From: Clostridia bacterium
GTDB lineage: Bacteria; Bacillota; Clostridia; Christensenellales; Borkfalkiaceae
Direction: 5' to 3'
Assembly: GCA_017397305.1 (NCBI GenBank)
Contig: JAFQJB010000021.1
Coordinates: 1-39,731 of the forward strand
Length of the DNA: 39,731 bases
Shown here piece by piece: positions 1 through 7,632 of the stretch. The notes beneath the pieces were generated by a model. That model made no database searches. It was given only the letters and a program-made list of their open reading frames with translations, and was not told the origin of the DNA. How positions within the stretch are numbered: position 1 is the first letter of the stretch; every line of letters starts with the position of its first letter. The translations under genes and the position numbers were made by a program.

Positions 1-32
1 ATTTCCGCTGTGTGCCCTCTTTGCGGCACAAC

Positions 33-140
33 CTACCATGAACCCGCAGCCCTTTCGAGAATCGAAGGGGCTAAAACGAAGGATAACACCGCAAGCGTGG
101 ATAAAATTGCACATAAAACTATTTTACGATTAGTGCTCAT
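33..140 (-). CDS. Possible 35-residue membrane peptide, or broken start of a larger gene
   Basis: An ATG at 140 lies 4 bases after the stop of the NusG-domain-II gene and behind a GGGGTGAG sequence, a spacing typical of an operon partner. The predicted peptide begins MSTNRKIVLCAILSTLAVLS, a positively charged start followed by a hydrophobic helix, and stops after 35 codons. In many Clostridia the gene after a NusG-II protein encodes a Gx/heptaprenyl-diphosphate-synthase-component-I membrane protein with this kind of start. Here the frame closes too early for that, and no single frameshift obviously restores it within the 32 bases left. It could be a truncated remnant, a genuine small peptide or chance. 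No firm function can be given. Confidence 0.25.
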   Translation of the reverse strand: MSTNRKIVLCAILSTLAVLSFVLAPSILERAAGSW

Positions 141-144
141 ATGC

Positions 145-621
145 TCACCCCACAACTATGGGACGCGAAGTCCCCTCCGCACCGATAGGCGCAATCTTTA
201 ACCCGTGTGGGTCGCAGTATATAACCCCGTCACTAGTAATGCTGGGGGAGTGCACGCAATACTCTTTCTTGCAAGTGCTGTCGGTTACCGATACCGATTT
301 TTCACGCTTATTTATAAAAGCGGTGTTGGACTTGGTTTTATCAGCCGAAGAATAAATTACAACCTGATAACCGCCGTCCTTATCTTCTATTTCAACACTA
401 CCTAAAAATTCGTCGGCAATATCGAACTTGTCTTCCTTTACGTTGTAGGTTAGAACGGTTTTGCCGTTTAGTGAAAATATAAATCCGTCGTGCGATTTGT
501 TTTTGGAAGAAAAGAAAAAGGATAAAAACAGCGCGATAATCAAAAGTGCAAGGACAATATACACAATCGCGTCGCCGAACAAAAACGGCTTAATCTTATC
601 TGTTTTTTGTTTTTCCTTCAT
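145..621 (-). CDS. NusG domain II-containing membrane-anchored protein
   Basis: This is a small protein with a single membrane anchor followed by an exported or exposed NusG-II (Pfam NusG_II-like) beta domain. After a lysine-rich start there is one strongly hydrophobic helix (about residues 14-37), then the domain, whose C-terminal part shows the family pattern of two cysteines (STCKKEYCV) and an IYCDPHGLKI-like strand. The family often sits near FMN-transferase or Gx genes and its biochemical role is unknown. An in-frame ATG exists at 639, but the minus-strand promoter at 650-678 would start transcription only a few bases before it. The ATG at 621 has a GGTGAG site 9 bases upstream, so 621 is preferred (158 residues). 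Confidence 0.72.
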   Translation of the reverse strand: MKEKQKTDKIKPFLFGDAIVYIVLALLIIALFLSFFFSSKNKSHDGFIFSLNGKTVLTYNVKEDKFDIADEFLGSVEIEDKDGGYQVVIYSSADKTKSNTAFINKREKSVSVTDSTCKKEYCVHSPSITSDGVIYCDPHGLKIAPIGAEGTSRPIVVG

Positions 622-649
622 TTCGAACTTCTCACCCATTGTATATATA

Positions 650-678
650 ATTTTACTAAATTATATAATAAAAGTCAA
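650..678 (-). promoter_or_regulatory. Sigma-A-type promoter for the NusG-II gene
   Basis: Minus strand reads TTGACT, 17-bp spacer, TAAAAT. The predicted transcription start is near 643, which favours the start codon at 621. Confidence 0.6.
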
Positions 679-770
679 TGGTTGAAAAAAGGAAATATCT
701 TCCAAAGCAAAAATTTTTAATCCTTAAAAAAATATTGGACGGTGGAAGGAGGTAAAATCTAGTAAAAGGG

Positions 771-799
771 TTGATTTTACGTGCCAATTGTTTTATAAT
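771..799 (+). promoter_or_regulatory. Sigma-A-type promoter for galT-galE
   Basis: TTGATT, 17-bp spacer, perfect TATAAT. The predicted start site is near 806, giving a short leader before the GGAG site at 820-823 and the ATG at 830. Confidence 0.7.
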
Positions 800-829
800 A
801 ATACATAACGTGATAACATGGAGAAAATT

Positions 830-2374
830 ATGGTAGACGGCAAATTGCTTATAGAAAAACTTTTGGTTTACGCGGAAGAGTTTTTGCACTTATCGCCCCG
901 AGATGAAGTGTATTTTAGAAACCTTTTGCTCCGCGAATTTAAGCTTGACGCACCTTGCAGGGATACGGGGGATTTAAGTTTTGTGAAAAAGCTTTCCGTT
1001 CCCGACGTTTTGGTGGAAGAAATCGAGGGGTACGCAACCGAAAACGGCCTTTGCGAAAAGGGGCTTGAAAACCTTTATAGCACGTACGTAATGGGTATTT
1101 TGTCGCCCTTGCCCTCTAAGGTTAATCAAACCTTTATGGAAATAAAAAATGCCGAAGGCATAGAAAAGGCTTGCGAATACTTTTATAATCTTTCGGTAAT
1201 GAATAACTACGTTCAAAAAACGGCTATTGGAAGAAACTTGAAGTGGGATTATCCAGATGGTGATAAATATCTTGAGATAACGGTTAACTTAAGTAAGCCC
1301 GAAAAAGACAACAAGGAAATCGCAAAACTTTTAACAATAAAAAAATCGGACGAAAAGTATCCCGAATGCTTGCTCTGTAAGGAAAACGAGGGATATCAAG
1401 GCACGGCGACTCATCCGGCAAGAGAGAATATTAGGACGATATCTCTAAATCTAGGTGGAGAAAAATGGTTTGTTCAATATTCGCCCTATGCATATTATAA
1501 CGAGCATATGATTGCTATTTCCGAAAAGCACGCACCAATGCATATTAAGGCAGACACGGTGCAAAAACTGCTTGACTTTGTGGACTTCTTCCCTAACTAC
1601 ATGATAGGCTCTAACGCAGCACTACCCATAGTTGGCGGTTCAATATTAAACCACGAACATTTCCAAGGTGGCGAACACTTGATGCCTATGCATAACTCCA
1701 AAGTTAAGGTGGAGTACGTCAGTGAAAAATATCCGTCGGTTAAGGTAGGTATTCTAGATTGGTACAACAGCGTAATAAGGCTTAATAGTGGCGATAGAGA
1801 CGCGCTATCGGGCTTTGCAACCGAAATTATCAGTGTTTGGGAAGATTATACCGATGCTGATAACGAAATTTATAGCTATACTGACGGTGTTCCGCACAAT
1901 TCCTTGTCGCCCGTTTGCAGAAAGATTGGTGACGAGTATCAAATTGATTTGATTTTGCGTAACAATAGAACGAGTGAAGAGTTTCCCGAAGGAATTTTCC
2001 ACGCTCACCCCGAATACCACAATATAAAGAAAGAAGGTATAGGGCTTATCGAGGCAATGGGACTGTTTATCCTCCCTGGTAGACTAAAAAAACAATTAAA
2101 TATGATTGCACAAATTTTGTGCAAGGAAGTAGAATATAATAAGGAAGAAATCGCTACCCCCGAAAACTACTTATATGCCCATAGAGATATGATAAAAGCA
2201 CTTGTTGAGGAAGGGTATAAGGCTGATTTACAAAGCGCTAACGAGAGGGTTACCCTTTGGGTTAACGAGGTTTGTAAGAACATTCTTTATAACACAGCGG
2301 TGTTTAAGGATACCGAGTGTGGCAAGGCGGGTTTTGACCGCTTTATGAATAAAATTGGTGCAAAAATCAAATAG
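830..2374 (+). CDS. galT: UDP-glucose--hexose-1-phosphate uridylyltransferase, class II (GalT)
   Basis: This cytoplasmic Leloir-pathway enzyme exchanges UMP between UDP-glucose and galactose-1-phosphate. The protein is 514 residues, the length of the Firmicutes class II GalT family, which is longer than the E. coli type. Visible signatures are HPARENIRTI (from about residue 195), NEHMIAI, and ILNHEHFQGG with H275 and H277 in the region of the nucleotidyl-transfer histidine. The start at 830 is chosen because GGAG lies 6 bases upstream. The ATG at 818 has no ribosome-binding site and a leader of only about 12 bases. galE follows after 9 bases, so the pair forms one operon. galK is not in the window. 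Confidence 0.93.
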   Translation: MVDGKLLIEKLLVYAEEFLHLSPRDEVYFRNLLLREFKLDAPCRDTGDLSFVKKLSVPDVLVEEIEGYATENGLCEKGLENLYSTYVMGILSPLPSKVNQTFMEIKNAEGIEKACEYFYNLSVMNNYVQKTAIGRNLKWDYPDGDKYLEITVNLSKPEKDNKEIAKLLTIKKSDEKYPECLLCKENEGYQGTATHPARENIRTISLNLGGEKWFVQYSPYAYYNEHMIAISEKHAPMHIKADTVQKLLDFVDFFPNYMIGSNAALPIVGGSILNHEHFQGGEHLMPMHNSKVKVEYVSEKYPSVKVGILDWYNSVIRLNSGDRDALSGFATEIISVWEDYTDADNEIYSYTDGVPHNSLSPVCRKIGDEYQIDLILRNNRTSEEFPEGIFHAHPEYHNIKKEGIGLIEAMGLFILPGRLKKQLNMIAQILCKEVEYNKEEIATPENYLYAHRDMIKALVEEGYKADLQSANERVTLWVNEVCKNILYNTAVFKDTECGKAGFDRFMNKIGAKIK

Positions 2375-2383
2375 GAGAAAGTT

Positions 2384-3397
2384 ATGAACGTTTTAGTTAC
2401 TGGTGGAGCGGGTTATATAGGCTCTCACACGACGGTAGAGCTTCTTAATGCGGGGCATACCGTTGTTGCAATCGATAATTTTATGAATAGCAAAATGGAA
2501 GCCGTTCGCCGTGTGGAAAAAATCACGGGTAAAAAGGTTAAGTTTTACGAAGGTGATATCAGGGATAGGAAAATCTTGGATAAAATCTTTACAGAAAACA
2601 AGATAGACTCGGTTATAAACTTTGCTGGGCTTAAAGCGGTGGGCGAATCGTGTGCAAAACCGCTTGAATATTACGAAAACAATATTGAAGGATTGTTGGT
2701 TTTGTGCTTTGCAATGCGCGACCACAACGTTAAAAACTTGGTGTTCTCATCGTCCGCTACCGTATACGGAAAGCCAAAGAGCGTGCCGATTAAGGAAGAT
2801 TTTCCCTTGTCCACGTCTAATCCGTACGGAAGCACCAAACTCTTTATCGAATATATCTTGAAAGATTTATATAAGGCTGACCCAACCTTTAACATTGCTA
2901 TACTTAGGTATTTTAACCCCGTGGGTGCGCACCCGTCGGGTGAAATTGGTGAAGACCCAAAAGGTATTCCCAACAATTTATGCCCTTATATAACGCAAGT
3001 TGCGGTTGGCAAGAGGGAATATCTCGGCGTATTTGGCAACGATTACGACACGCACGACGGAACGGGTGTAAGGGACTATATCCACGTTGTCGACCTTGCA
3101 AAAGGTCACGTGCTTGCCGTTGACAAACTTACTAAAAACCCAGGTCTTGTTATCGTAAACCTCGGTACTGGCGTGGGATACAGTGTTTTAGATATGGTAA
3201 AAGCCTTTGAAAAGGCTACGGGAAAACCTATTCCTTATAAAATTATGCCTCGTCGCCCAGGTGACATTGACGAGTGTTATGCAGACCCCGCCCTTGCAAA
3301 AGAGGTTTTGGGTTTTGTTGCTGAGAAAAATCTTGACGATATGTGTCGCGATGCTATGAACTGGCAAAATAAAAATCCAAACGGCTACGACGAATAG
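2384..3397 (+). CDS. galE: UDP-glucose 4-epimerase (GalE)
   Basis: This NAD-dependent extended short-chain dehydrogenase interconverts UDP-galactose and UDP-glucose in the cytoplasm. The 337-residue protein begins with the Rossmann motif GGAGYIGSH (residues 7-15). It carries [11 protein letters not shown] and the catalytic YGSTK tyrosine/lysine pair, and ends with the family's NPNGY-like tail. A GGAGAAAG site precedes the ATG. It is co-transcribed with galT and followed by a hairpin terminator at 3420-3457. Confidence 0.95.
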   Translation: MNVLVTGGAGYIGSHTTVELLNAGHTVVAIDNFMNSKMEAVRRVEKITGKKVKFYEGDIRDRKILDKIFTENKIDSVINFAGLKAVGESCAKPLEYYENNIEGLLVLCFAMRDHNVKNLVFSSSATVYGKPKSVPIKEDFPLSTSNPYGSTKLFIEYILKDLYKADPTFNIAILRYFNPVGAHPSGEIGEDPKGIPNNLCPYITQVAVGKREYLGVFGNDYDTHDGTGVRDYIHVVDLAKGHVLAVDKLTKNPGLVIVNLGTGVGYSVLDMVKAFEKATGKPIPYKIMPRRPGDIDECYADPALAKEVLGFVAEKNLDDMCRDAMNWQNKNPNGYDE

Positions 3398-3419
3398 GCT
3401 AAAATGAACAACTAAAATT

Positions 3420-3457
3420 AGCGGTTTTTTGTAAAAAATGCAAAAAATCGCTTTTTT
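3420..3457. terminator. Rho-independent terminator after galE
   Basis: A 12-bp stem (AGCGGTTTTTTG with CAAAAAATCGCT, one G-U pair) closes a 9-base loop and runs into a T tract. Confidence 0.65.
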
Positions 3458-3471
3458 GTTATGTTAAAATA

Positions 3472-3500
3472 TTGCAAAAACTTAACAAAAGTAGTAAAAT
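3472..3500 (+). promoter_or_regulatory. Sigma-A-type promoter for nadE
   Basis: TTGCAA, 17-bp spacer, TAAAAT. It shows that the in-frame ATG at 3472 lies inside the promoter and cannot be the start of nadE. Confidence 0.6.
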
Positions 3501-3543
3501 AGTAAATGAAAAAAATCAATTTTTAGCAAAAACGAGGTTTTTT

Positions 3544-5427
3544 ATGAAATTTGGATATGCAAAAGTTTGTGCTGTTACTCCCGAGGTTAAAGTTGCCGAC
3601 GTGCAATTTAACACCTCCTCAATTATCGATTGTATTGATAAGGCGTACAATGAAAATGGTGCGGAAATAATAGTTTTCCCCGAACTTTGCCTGACGGGGG
3701 CAACGTGTGGCGACTTGTTTTTTACCGACGTGTTGCAAGAAGCCGCGCTTTTAGGACTAAAAGAAATCGCAAAAAACACGTTAAACAAAAAAGCATTGAT
3801 ATTTGTTGGACTTCCCTTAAGAAAAAACAACAAACTATATAACGTAGCGGCGGTTATAAACGAGGGTAAGGTTTTATCGTATATTACAAAAACCGCAATC
3901 GGCGGGGTAAGTGACCTTGGGGAAAATAGGTATTTTTCTTCACTTGAAAGTAACCTTACCTTTGACTTTTTCGGTCAAGAAATCCCGCTCGGCAAAAACT
4001 TTATTTTTACGTGTAAAGATAATCAAAACTTGACCGTTGGTGTTGAGATTGGCGGGGACTTGCTTCAATGGACTGCGCCAAGCGGGGCAAACCTTATAGT
4101 AAACCTTTGCGCAACGCCAATTACGGTAGGCAAGAGCGAACTTTTGCAAGAGAACGTGCTTTCTAGGTCAAGATTTTCTAAGTGCGGATACATCTTATCA
4201 AACGCAGGCGAAGGGGAATCGACCTCTGAAATGGTTTTCGGCGGTTGCAACGTCGTTTGCGAGAACGGAAAGCTTCTAAATTCGACAAAGCCTTTTGGTG
4301 AAAAATATTGCTATACCGAAATTGATTTAAGTTTTATTGCTAGCGAACGCACGAAAGGTGGGGATAACTACACGGATAGTCAAGTTCAAAGCATAGATTT
4401 TACTTGTGACGGAAATTGGGGGGATATTACAAGGGTTTACGAAAAAACGCCCTTCGTTCCTACGGAAGAAAAAATGCTAGGCGAGAGGGCGGAGTTAATT
4501 TTATCCATTCAAGCCGAAGGGCTTAAAAAACGCGTTGCACACGCACATAGCGGTTCGGTGGTGCTTGGACTTTCAGGGGGGCTTGATTCCACCCTCGCAA
4601 TTTTGGTGGCTGTTACTGCTATGAAAAAACTAAATAGACCGCTTAAAGACGTTATAGCACTCACTATGCCTTGTTTTGGCACAACGTCTAGAACTTTCCA
4701 AAACACAATTAAACTTGGCAAGGCGCTTGGCGTGACCTTGAAAAAGGTGGATATCGGCAAGGCGGTTACAAGGCACTTAAAAGACATTAACCACCCGCTC
4801 GACCTCTTTGACGTTACCTTTGAGAACGCGCAAGCAAGGGAGAGGACGCAAGTTTTGATGGACGTTGCAAATATGAGTAACGGCTTGGTTATAGGCACGG
4901 GGGACCTTTCAGAAGTTGCGCTCGGTTGGTCGACCTATAACGGTGACCATATGAGCATGTATGCAGTAAACAATTCTATCCCTAAAACCCTCGTGCGTCA
5001 CGTTGTAGAGGCTTATGCAAATAAGAGTAAGGGGAAATTAAAGGCGGTGCTTATGGATATTTTAGATACACCGGTCAGCCCCGAACTTCTCCCTGCTGAA
5101 AACGATGCTATTTCGCAAAAGACTGAAGATATCGTTGGGCCTTATATTTTGCACGACTTTTTCCTTTTCAATATGGTAAGACGTGGCTTTTCCCCAGAAA
5201 AACTTTACTACGTCGCTTGCAAAACGTTCGAGGGCGACTTTAAGAAAGAGACCATACTAAAGTGGCTTAAGATTTTTGTAAAGAGATTTTTCATACAGCA
5301 ATTTAAACGTTCTTGCGCTCCCGATGGAATAAAGGTGGGTTCGGTTGGACTTTCGGCAAGAGGCGAATGGAAGATGCCCTCCGACGCAGTTTGTAAGCTT
5401 TGGCTTGACCAGTTGGAAAATTTATAG
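3544..5427 (+). CDS. nadE: NAD+ synthase with nitrilase-type N-domain lacking the catalytic cysteine
   Basis: The enzyme makes the last step of NAD synthesis, amidating deamido-NAD with ATP. The layout is that of glutamine-dependent NadE: a CN-hydrolase (glutaminase) domain at about residues 4-270 and a synthetase domain at about 320-620 with the P-loop SGGLDS (344-349) and GTGDLSE. In the glutaminase domain Glu47 (FPEL) and Lys116 are at the expected places, but the nucleophile motif, normally EICED, reads EIGGD, with Gly170 where the catalytic cysteine should be. The lysine-loop motif is also degenerate. I infer that glutamine hydrolysis is lost and that free ammonia is used. The start at 3544 follows the promoter at 3472-3500 and matches the family's N-terminus. 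The ribosome-binding site (GAGG) is weak. Confidence 0.92.
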   Translation: MKFGYAKVCAVTPEVKVADVQFNTSSIIDCIDKAYNENGAEIIVFPELCLTGATCGDLFFTDVLQEAALLGLKEIAKNTLNKKALIFVGLPLRKNNKLYNVAAVINEGKVLSYITKTAIGGVSDLGENRYFSSLESNLTFDFFGQEIPLGKNFIFTCKDNQNLTVGVEIGGDLLQWTAPSGANLIVNLCATPITVGKSELLQENVLSRSRFSKCGYILSNAGEGESTSEMVFGGCNVVCENGKLLNSTKPFGEKYCYTEIDLSFIASERTKGGDNYTDSQVQSIDFTCDGNWGDITRVYEKTPFVPTEEKMLGERAELILSIQAEGLKKRVAHAHSGSVVLGLSGGLDSTLAILVAVTAMKKLNRPLKDVIALTMPCFGTTSRTFQNTIKLGKALGVTLKKVDIGKAVTRHLKDINHPLDLFDVTFENAQARERTQVLMDVANMSNGLVIGTGDLSEVALGWSTYNGDHMSMYAVNNSIPKTLVRHVVEAYANKSKGKLKAVLMDILDTPVSPELLPAENDAISQKTEDIVGPYILHDFFLFNMVRRGFSPEKLYYVACKTFEGDFKKETILKWLKIFVKRFFIQQFKRSCAPDGIKVGSVGLSARGEWKMPSDAVCKLWLDQLENL

Positions 5428-5434
5428 GTGACCT

Positions 5435-5980
5435 ATGTATAACTACACAATTTCGTTTATAGCGGGACTTTTAGCAATGTTATGTGCTTGTGTAAGTTAT
5501 TTTGTTAAAAAGAAAGCAATATTTTTGGTGCTACAAGCCTTGGCGATAATATTATTAGCAGTTTCCTGTCTTTTTAACGTTCAATACTACGCTTGTATAT
5601 CCTATGGTATATCATTGGTAAGGGTTTTTATATACTATATATTTGAAAGAAAAGATAAGCCAATTAAACTCTGGATAAGTGGAATATTTGCCCTTCTTGT
5701 TGTGATTTCTTACGTGCTTACAAACATAATAATACTCCAAAACTATGGTGCTGTAGATTTATTGATATTGATAGCAAATTTGATGTATACTTTTGTGTTT
5801 GCAATGAGAAATATGTGTAAACTTAGACTGTGTTTTATTCCCCCTACAATCATAAGTATTGTATATTTTATCTTAAGCCACGCAACGCCGTTTGTTATAA
5901 TTTCTTATTGTTTTGAACTCGTTGCAAATACCGTAGCAATAATTTTATATCAAAAGAGAAAGAAAACGGCTGTAAAATAA
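5435..5980 (+). CDS. YgjV-like integral membrane protein
   Basis: This 181-residue, almost entirely hydrophobic protein has about six predicted membrane helices and short basic loops, with a lysine-rich tail. Length and helix pattern resemble the Imp-YgjV family of inner-membrane proteins of unknown function. It starts 7 bases after nadE behind an AGGTGA site, so it is probably translated from the nadE transcript. A strong terminator follows at 6002-6040. No substrate can be inferred. Confidence 0.68.
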   Translation: MYNYTISFIAGLLAMLCACVSYFVKKKAIFLVLQALAIILLAVSCLFNVQYYACISYGISLVRVFIYYIFERKDKPIKLWISGIFALLVVISYVLTNIIILQNYGAVDLLILIANLMYTFVFAMRNMCKLRLCFIPPTIISIVYFILSHATPFVIISYCFELVANTVAIILYQKRKKTAVK

Positions 5981-6001
5981 TTATTTATATATAATGTTTA
6001 G

Positions 6002-6040
6002 AAAAATTTTGCGAAAAATCTCTTCCGCAAAATTTTTTTT
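6002..6040. terminator. Rho-independent terminator after the YgjV-like gene
   Basis: A perfect 12-bp stem (AAAAATTTTGCG with CGCAAAATTTTT), 12-base loop, then a long T tract. Confidence 0.75.
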
Positions 6041-6069
6041 ATTTTTTTAAAATTTTTTTGAAAAAACTA

Positions 6070-6098
6070 TTGACAAATTGTGATTTATCGAATATAAT
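6070..6098 (+). promoter_or_regulatory. Sigma-A promoter of the perR/rubrerythrin operon
   Basis: Consensus TTGACA, 17-bp spacer, consensus TATAAT. This is the best match to the consensus in the window, suggesting strong expression when not repressed. Confidence 0.8.
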
Positions 6099-6100
6099 AA

Positions 6101-6115
6101 CAGTAATCATTACTG
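6101..6115 (+). promoter_or_regulatory. PerR/Fur-type operator
   Basis: CAGTAATCATTACTG is a perfect 7-1-7 inverted repeat with the AATNATT core typical of Per and Fur boxes. It begins 3 bases after the -10 and covers the predicted start site, so the PerR-like regulator encoded just downstream probably represses its own operon. Confidence 0.72.
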
Positions 6116-6141
6116 ATAACGATTTTGCAAGGAGGTAAAAG

Positions 6142-6510
6142 ATGAGGTATTCAAGACAACGCGCATTGATAACGCATATACTAAAAGGCAGATGTGACCA
6201 TCCCACCGCCGATATGATATACGAGTCGGCAAGAGAGTTGGAGCCTAACATAAGTTTGGGCACTGTATACCGCAATTTAAAACTTCTTGCGGACGAAGGG
6301 GTGATAATAACGCTGGAGACCGAAGATAAAAGGCTACATTATGACGGAGACGTTTCAAGGCACAGCCACTTTATCTGTAACGAATGCGGAAAGATAGTCG
6401 ACCTATTTAAGCCGAGTAAAACCCCTAACGAAATAGAAGAATTGGGACTTACCGTGACTGGTGAGAAGTGCGTTTATTACGGACTATGTTCTAGTTGCGG
6501 AGCTAAATAA
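6142..6510 (+). CDS. perR: Fur-family peroxide-sensing repressor (PerR-like)
   Basis: This 122-residue winged-helix metalloregulator has an N-terminal DNA-binding domain (about 1-75, with SLGTVYRNLKLL as recognition helix) and a C-terminal dimerisation/metal domain. The two CxxC motifs of the structural zinc site (CNECG and CSSCG) are present, as is the HSHF/KIVDLF pattern supplying metal ligands. PerR is favoured over Fur or Zur because the next genes are rubrerythrin, rubredoxin and a ferredoxin, a typical PerR regulon, and because of the operator in its own promoter. An AGGAGG site precedes the ATG. The metal and the sensing chemistry are inferred. Confidence 0.85.
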   Translation: MRYSRQRALITHILKGRCDHPTADMIYESARELEPNISLGTVYRNLKLLADEGVIITLETEDKRLHYDGDVSRHSHFICNECGKIVDLFKPSKTPNEIEELGLTVTGEKCVYYGLCSSCGAK

Positions 6511-6549
6511 AAAATTTATAGATGGTAAAACCATAAAAGGAGATTAATT

Positions 6550-7092
6550 ATGAAAAAGTTTGTTTGCACAGTTTGCGGTTACGTACACGAAGGTGATTCA
6601 GCACCTGCTAGATGCCCCCTTTGCGGAGCACCTGCTAGCAAGTTCAAAGAACAAGCAGAAGGCTTGACTTGGGCTGCAGAACACGTTGTAGGCGTTGCTA
6701 AAGGGGTTGACCCCGAAATCATTGAAGGACTTAGAATGAACTTCAACGGCGAATGCACCGAAGTTGGTATGTATCTTGCAATGGCAAGAGTTGCACATAG
6801 AGAAGGCTATCCCGAAATTGGGCTCTACTATGAAAAGGCCGCTTGGGAAGAAGCTGAACACGCAGCAAAATTCGCTGAACTTTTGGGCGAAGTGGTAACC
6901 GATTCTACCAAGAAGAATTTGGAACTTAGAGTTGATGCTGAAAACGGCGCAACGGCTGGTAAATTTCAACTTGCTAAAAAGGCAAAAGAACTTAACCTCG
7001 ATGCTATCCACGACACCGTTCACGAAATGGCAAGGGACGAAGCACGTCACGGCAAGGCTTTCGAAGGTCTTCTTAAAAGATATTTCAAATAA
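6550..7092 (+). CDS. Reverse rubrerythrin (N-terminal rubredoxin domain, C-terminal ferritin-like diiron domain)
   Basis: This cytoplasmic peroxide and oxygen reductase of anaerobes is 180 residues long. The rubredoxin-like iron site comes first (CTVCG and CPLCG, residues 6-25), followed by a four-helix diiron domain with ExxH patterns ([20 protein letters not shown]). This order is reversed relative to classical rubrerythrin and matches clostridial revRbr proteins that take electrons via rubredoxin. An AAGGAG site lies upstream. Codon use is biased to C-ending codons, suggesting high expression. The rubredoxin gene follows at 7107. Confidence 0.92.
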   Translation: MKKFVCTVCGYVHEGDSAPARCPLCGAPASKFKEQAEGLTWAAEHVVGVAKGVDPEIIEGLRMNFNGECTEVGMYLAMARVAHREGYPEIGLYYEKAAWEEAEHAAKFAELLGEVVTDSTKKNLELRVDAENGATAGKFQLAKKAKELNLDAIHDTVHEMARDEARHGKAFEGLLKRYFK

Positions 7093-7106
7093 AAGGGGAT
7101 AGAAAA

Positions 7107-7241
7107 ATGAAATACGTTTGTAAGGTTTGTGGTTACGTTTACGACGAAGAAGCAGAGGGTGTAAAGTTTGACGCTCTCCCCGAAGATTATGCTTGCCCAC
7201 TTTGTGGTGTTGGTAAGGACGAATTTGAAGTAGAAGAATAA
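7107..7241 (+). CDS. Short rubredoxin
   Basis: This 44-residue electron carrier has two iron-binding Cys pairs, CKVCGYVYD near the start and [12 protein letters not shown] near the end. It is about 8-10 residues shorter than usual rubredoxins, the gap lying between the two iron loops, and the usual DWVCPVCG appears as DYACPLCG. An AGGGGATAG site precedes the ATG. It sits 14 bases after the reverse rubrerythrin and is the obvious electron donor to it. Confidence 0.9.
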   Translation: MKYVCKVCGYVYDEEAEGVKFDALPEDYACPLCGVGKDEFEVEE

Positions 7242-7253
7242 GAGGTAACTAAA

Positions 7254-7451
7254 ATGAAAGAAAATTATACCGTTTGTAATTGCAAAAAAGTTACGTATCA
7301 CGATATAGCGACTGCACTTGAAAGTCACACTAAATTAGAAGACGTTGAACAAGTTTTCAAAGACGTACAAAACGTTACGCACTGTTCAACCGGTTGTGGC
7401 GGATGCTATCAAAAGGTGCTCGACGTTATATCCGAAGTGTTGATGGGTTAA
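7254..7451 (+). CDS. BFD-like [2Fe-2S]-binding protein
   Basis: This 65-residue protein has the Fer2_BFD (bacterioferritin-associated ferredoxin-like) pattern: C-x-C near the N-terminus (VCNCKKVT) and C-xx-C in HCSTGCGGCYQKV. The family carries a [2Fe-2S] cluster and often serves in iron release or as an electron-transfer module. It is the last gene of the perR operon, starting 12 bases after rubredoxin with an AGAGG site. Its partner is not visible. A role in iron or redox handling under oxygen stress is inferred from position. Confidence 0.82.
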   Translation: MKENYTVCNCKKVTYHDIATALESHTKLEDVEQVFKDVQNVTHCSTGCGGCYQKVLDVISEVLMG

Positions 7452-7507
7452 CCGTTAGTCTCAAATTGACCTTAATAAAGGTAAAATCGGCAATCTATTC
7501 ATAAAAA

Positions 7508-7541
7508 ATAAAGCGAGAGAAAATGTTCTCTCGCTTTAATA
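7508..7541. terminator. Hairpin terminator after the perR operon
   Basis: A perfect 12-bp stem (AAAGCGAGAGAA with TTCTCTCGCTTT) with a 4-base loop. The T tail is short. Confidence 0.6.
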
Positions 7542-7573
7542 TTTCAAAAAATTTGACCAATTTGTAATTGCAC

Positions 7574-7602
7574 TTGACGGACAAAATATTATGTATTAAA
7601 AT
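7574..7602 (+). promoter_or_regulatory. Sigma-A-type promoter for the GH127 gene
   Basis: TTGACG, 17-bp spacer, TAAAAT. The gene starts about 24 bases after the predicted start site, behind AGAGGAA. Confidence 0.65.
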
Positions 7603-7632
7603 TATTATAACGTAGAAAAAGAGGAAAATAAA

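Noticed and set aside
743..752. Shine-Dalgarno-like GGAAGGAGGT upstream of galT
   Set aside because: No start codon or open frame follows at a usable distance, and it lies upstream of the galT promoter.
4509..4898. 129-codon frame antisense to the NadE synthetase domain
   Set aside because: The sense strand codes conserved NAD synthase motifs throughout; the antisense frame has no recognisable protein features.
6598..7200. 200-codon open frame antisense to rubrerythrin
   Set aside because: It lies wholly opposite well-recognised genes, has no ribosome-binding site and is a product of their codon bias.
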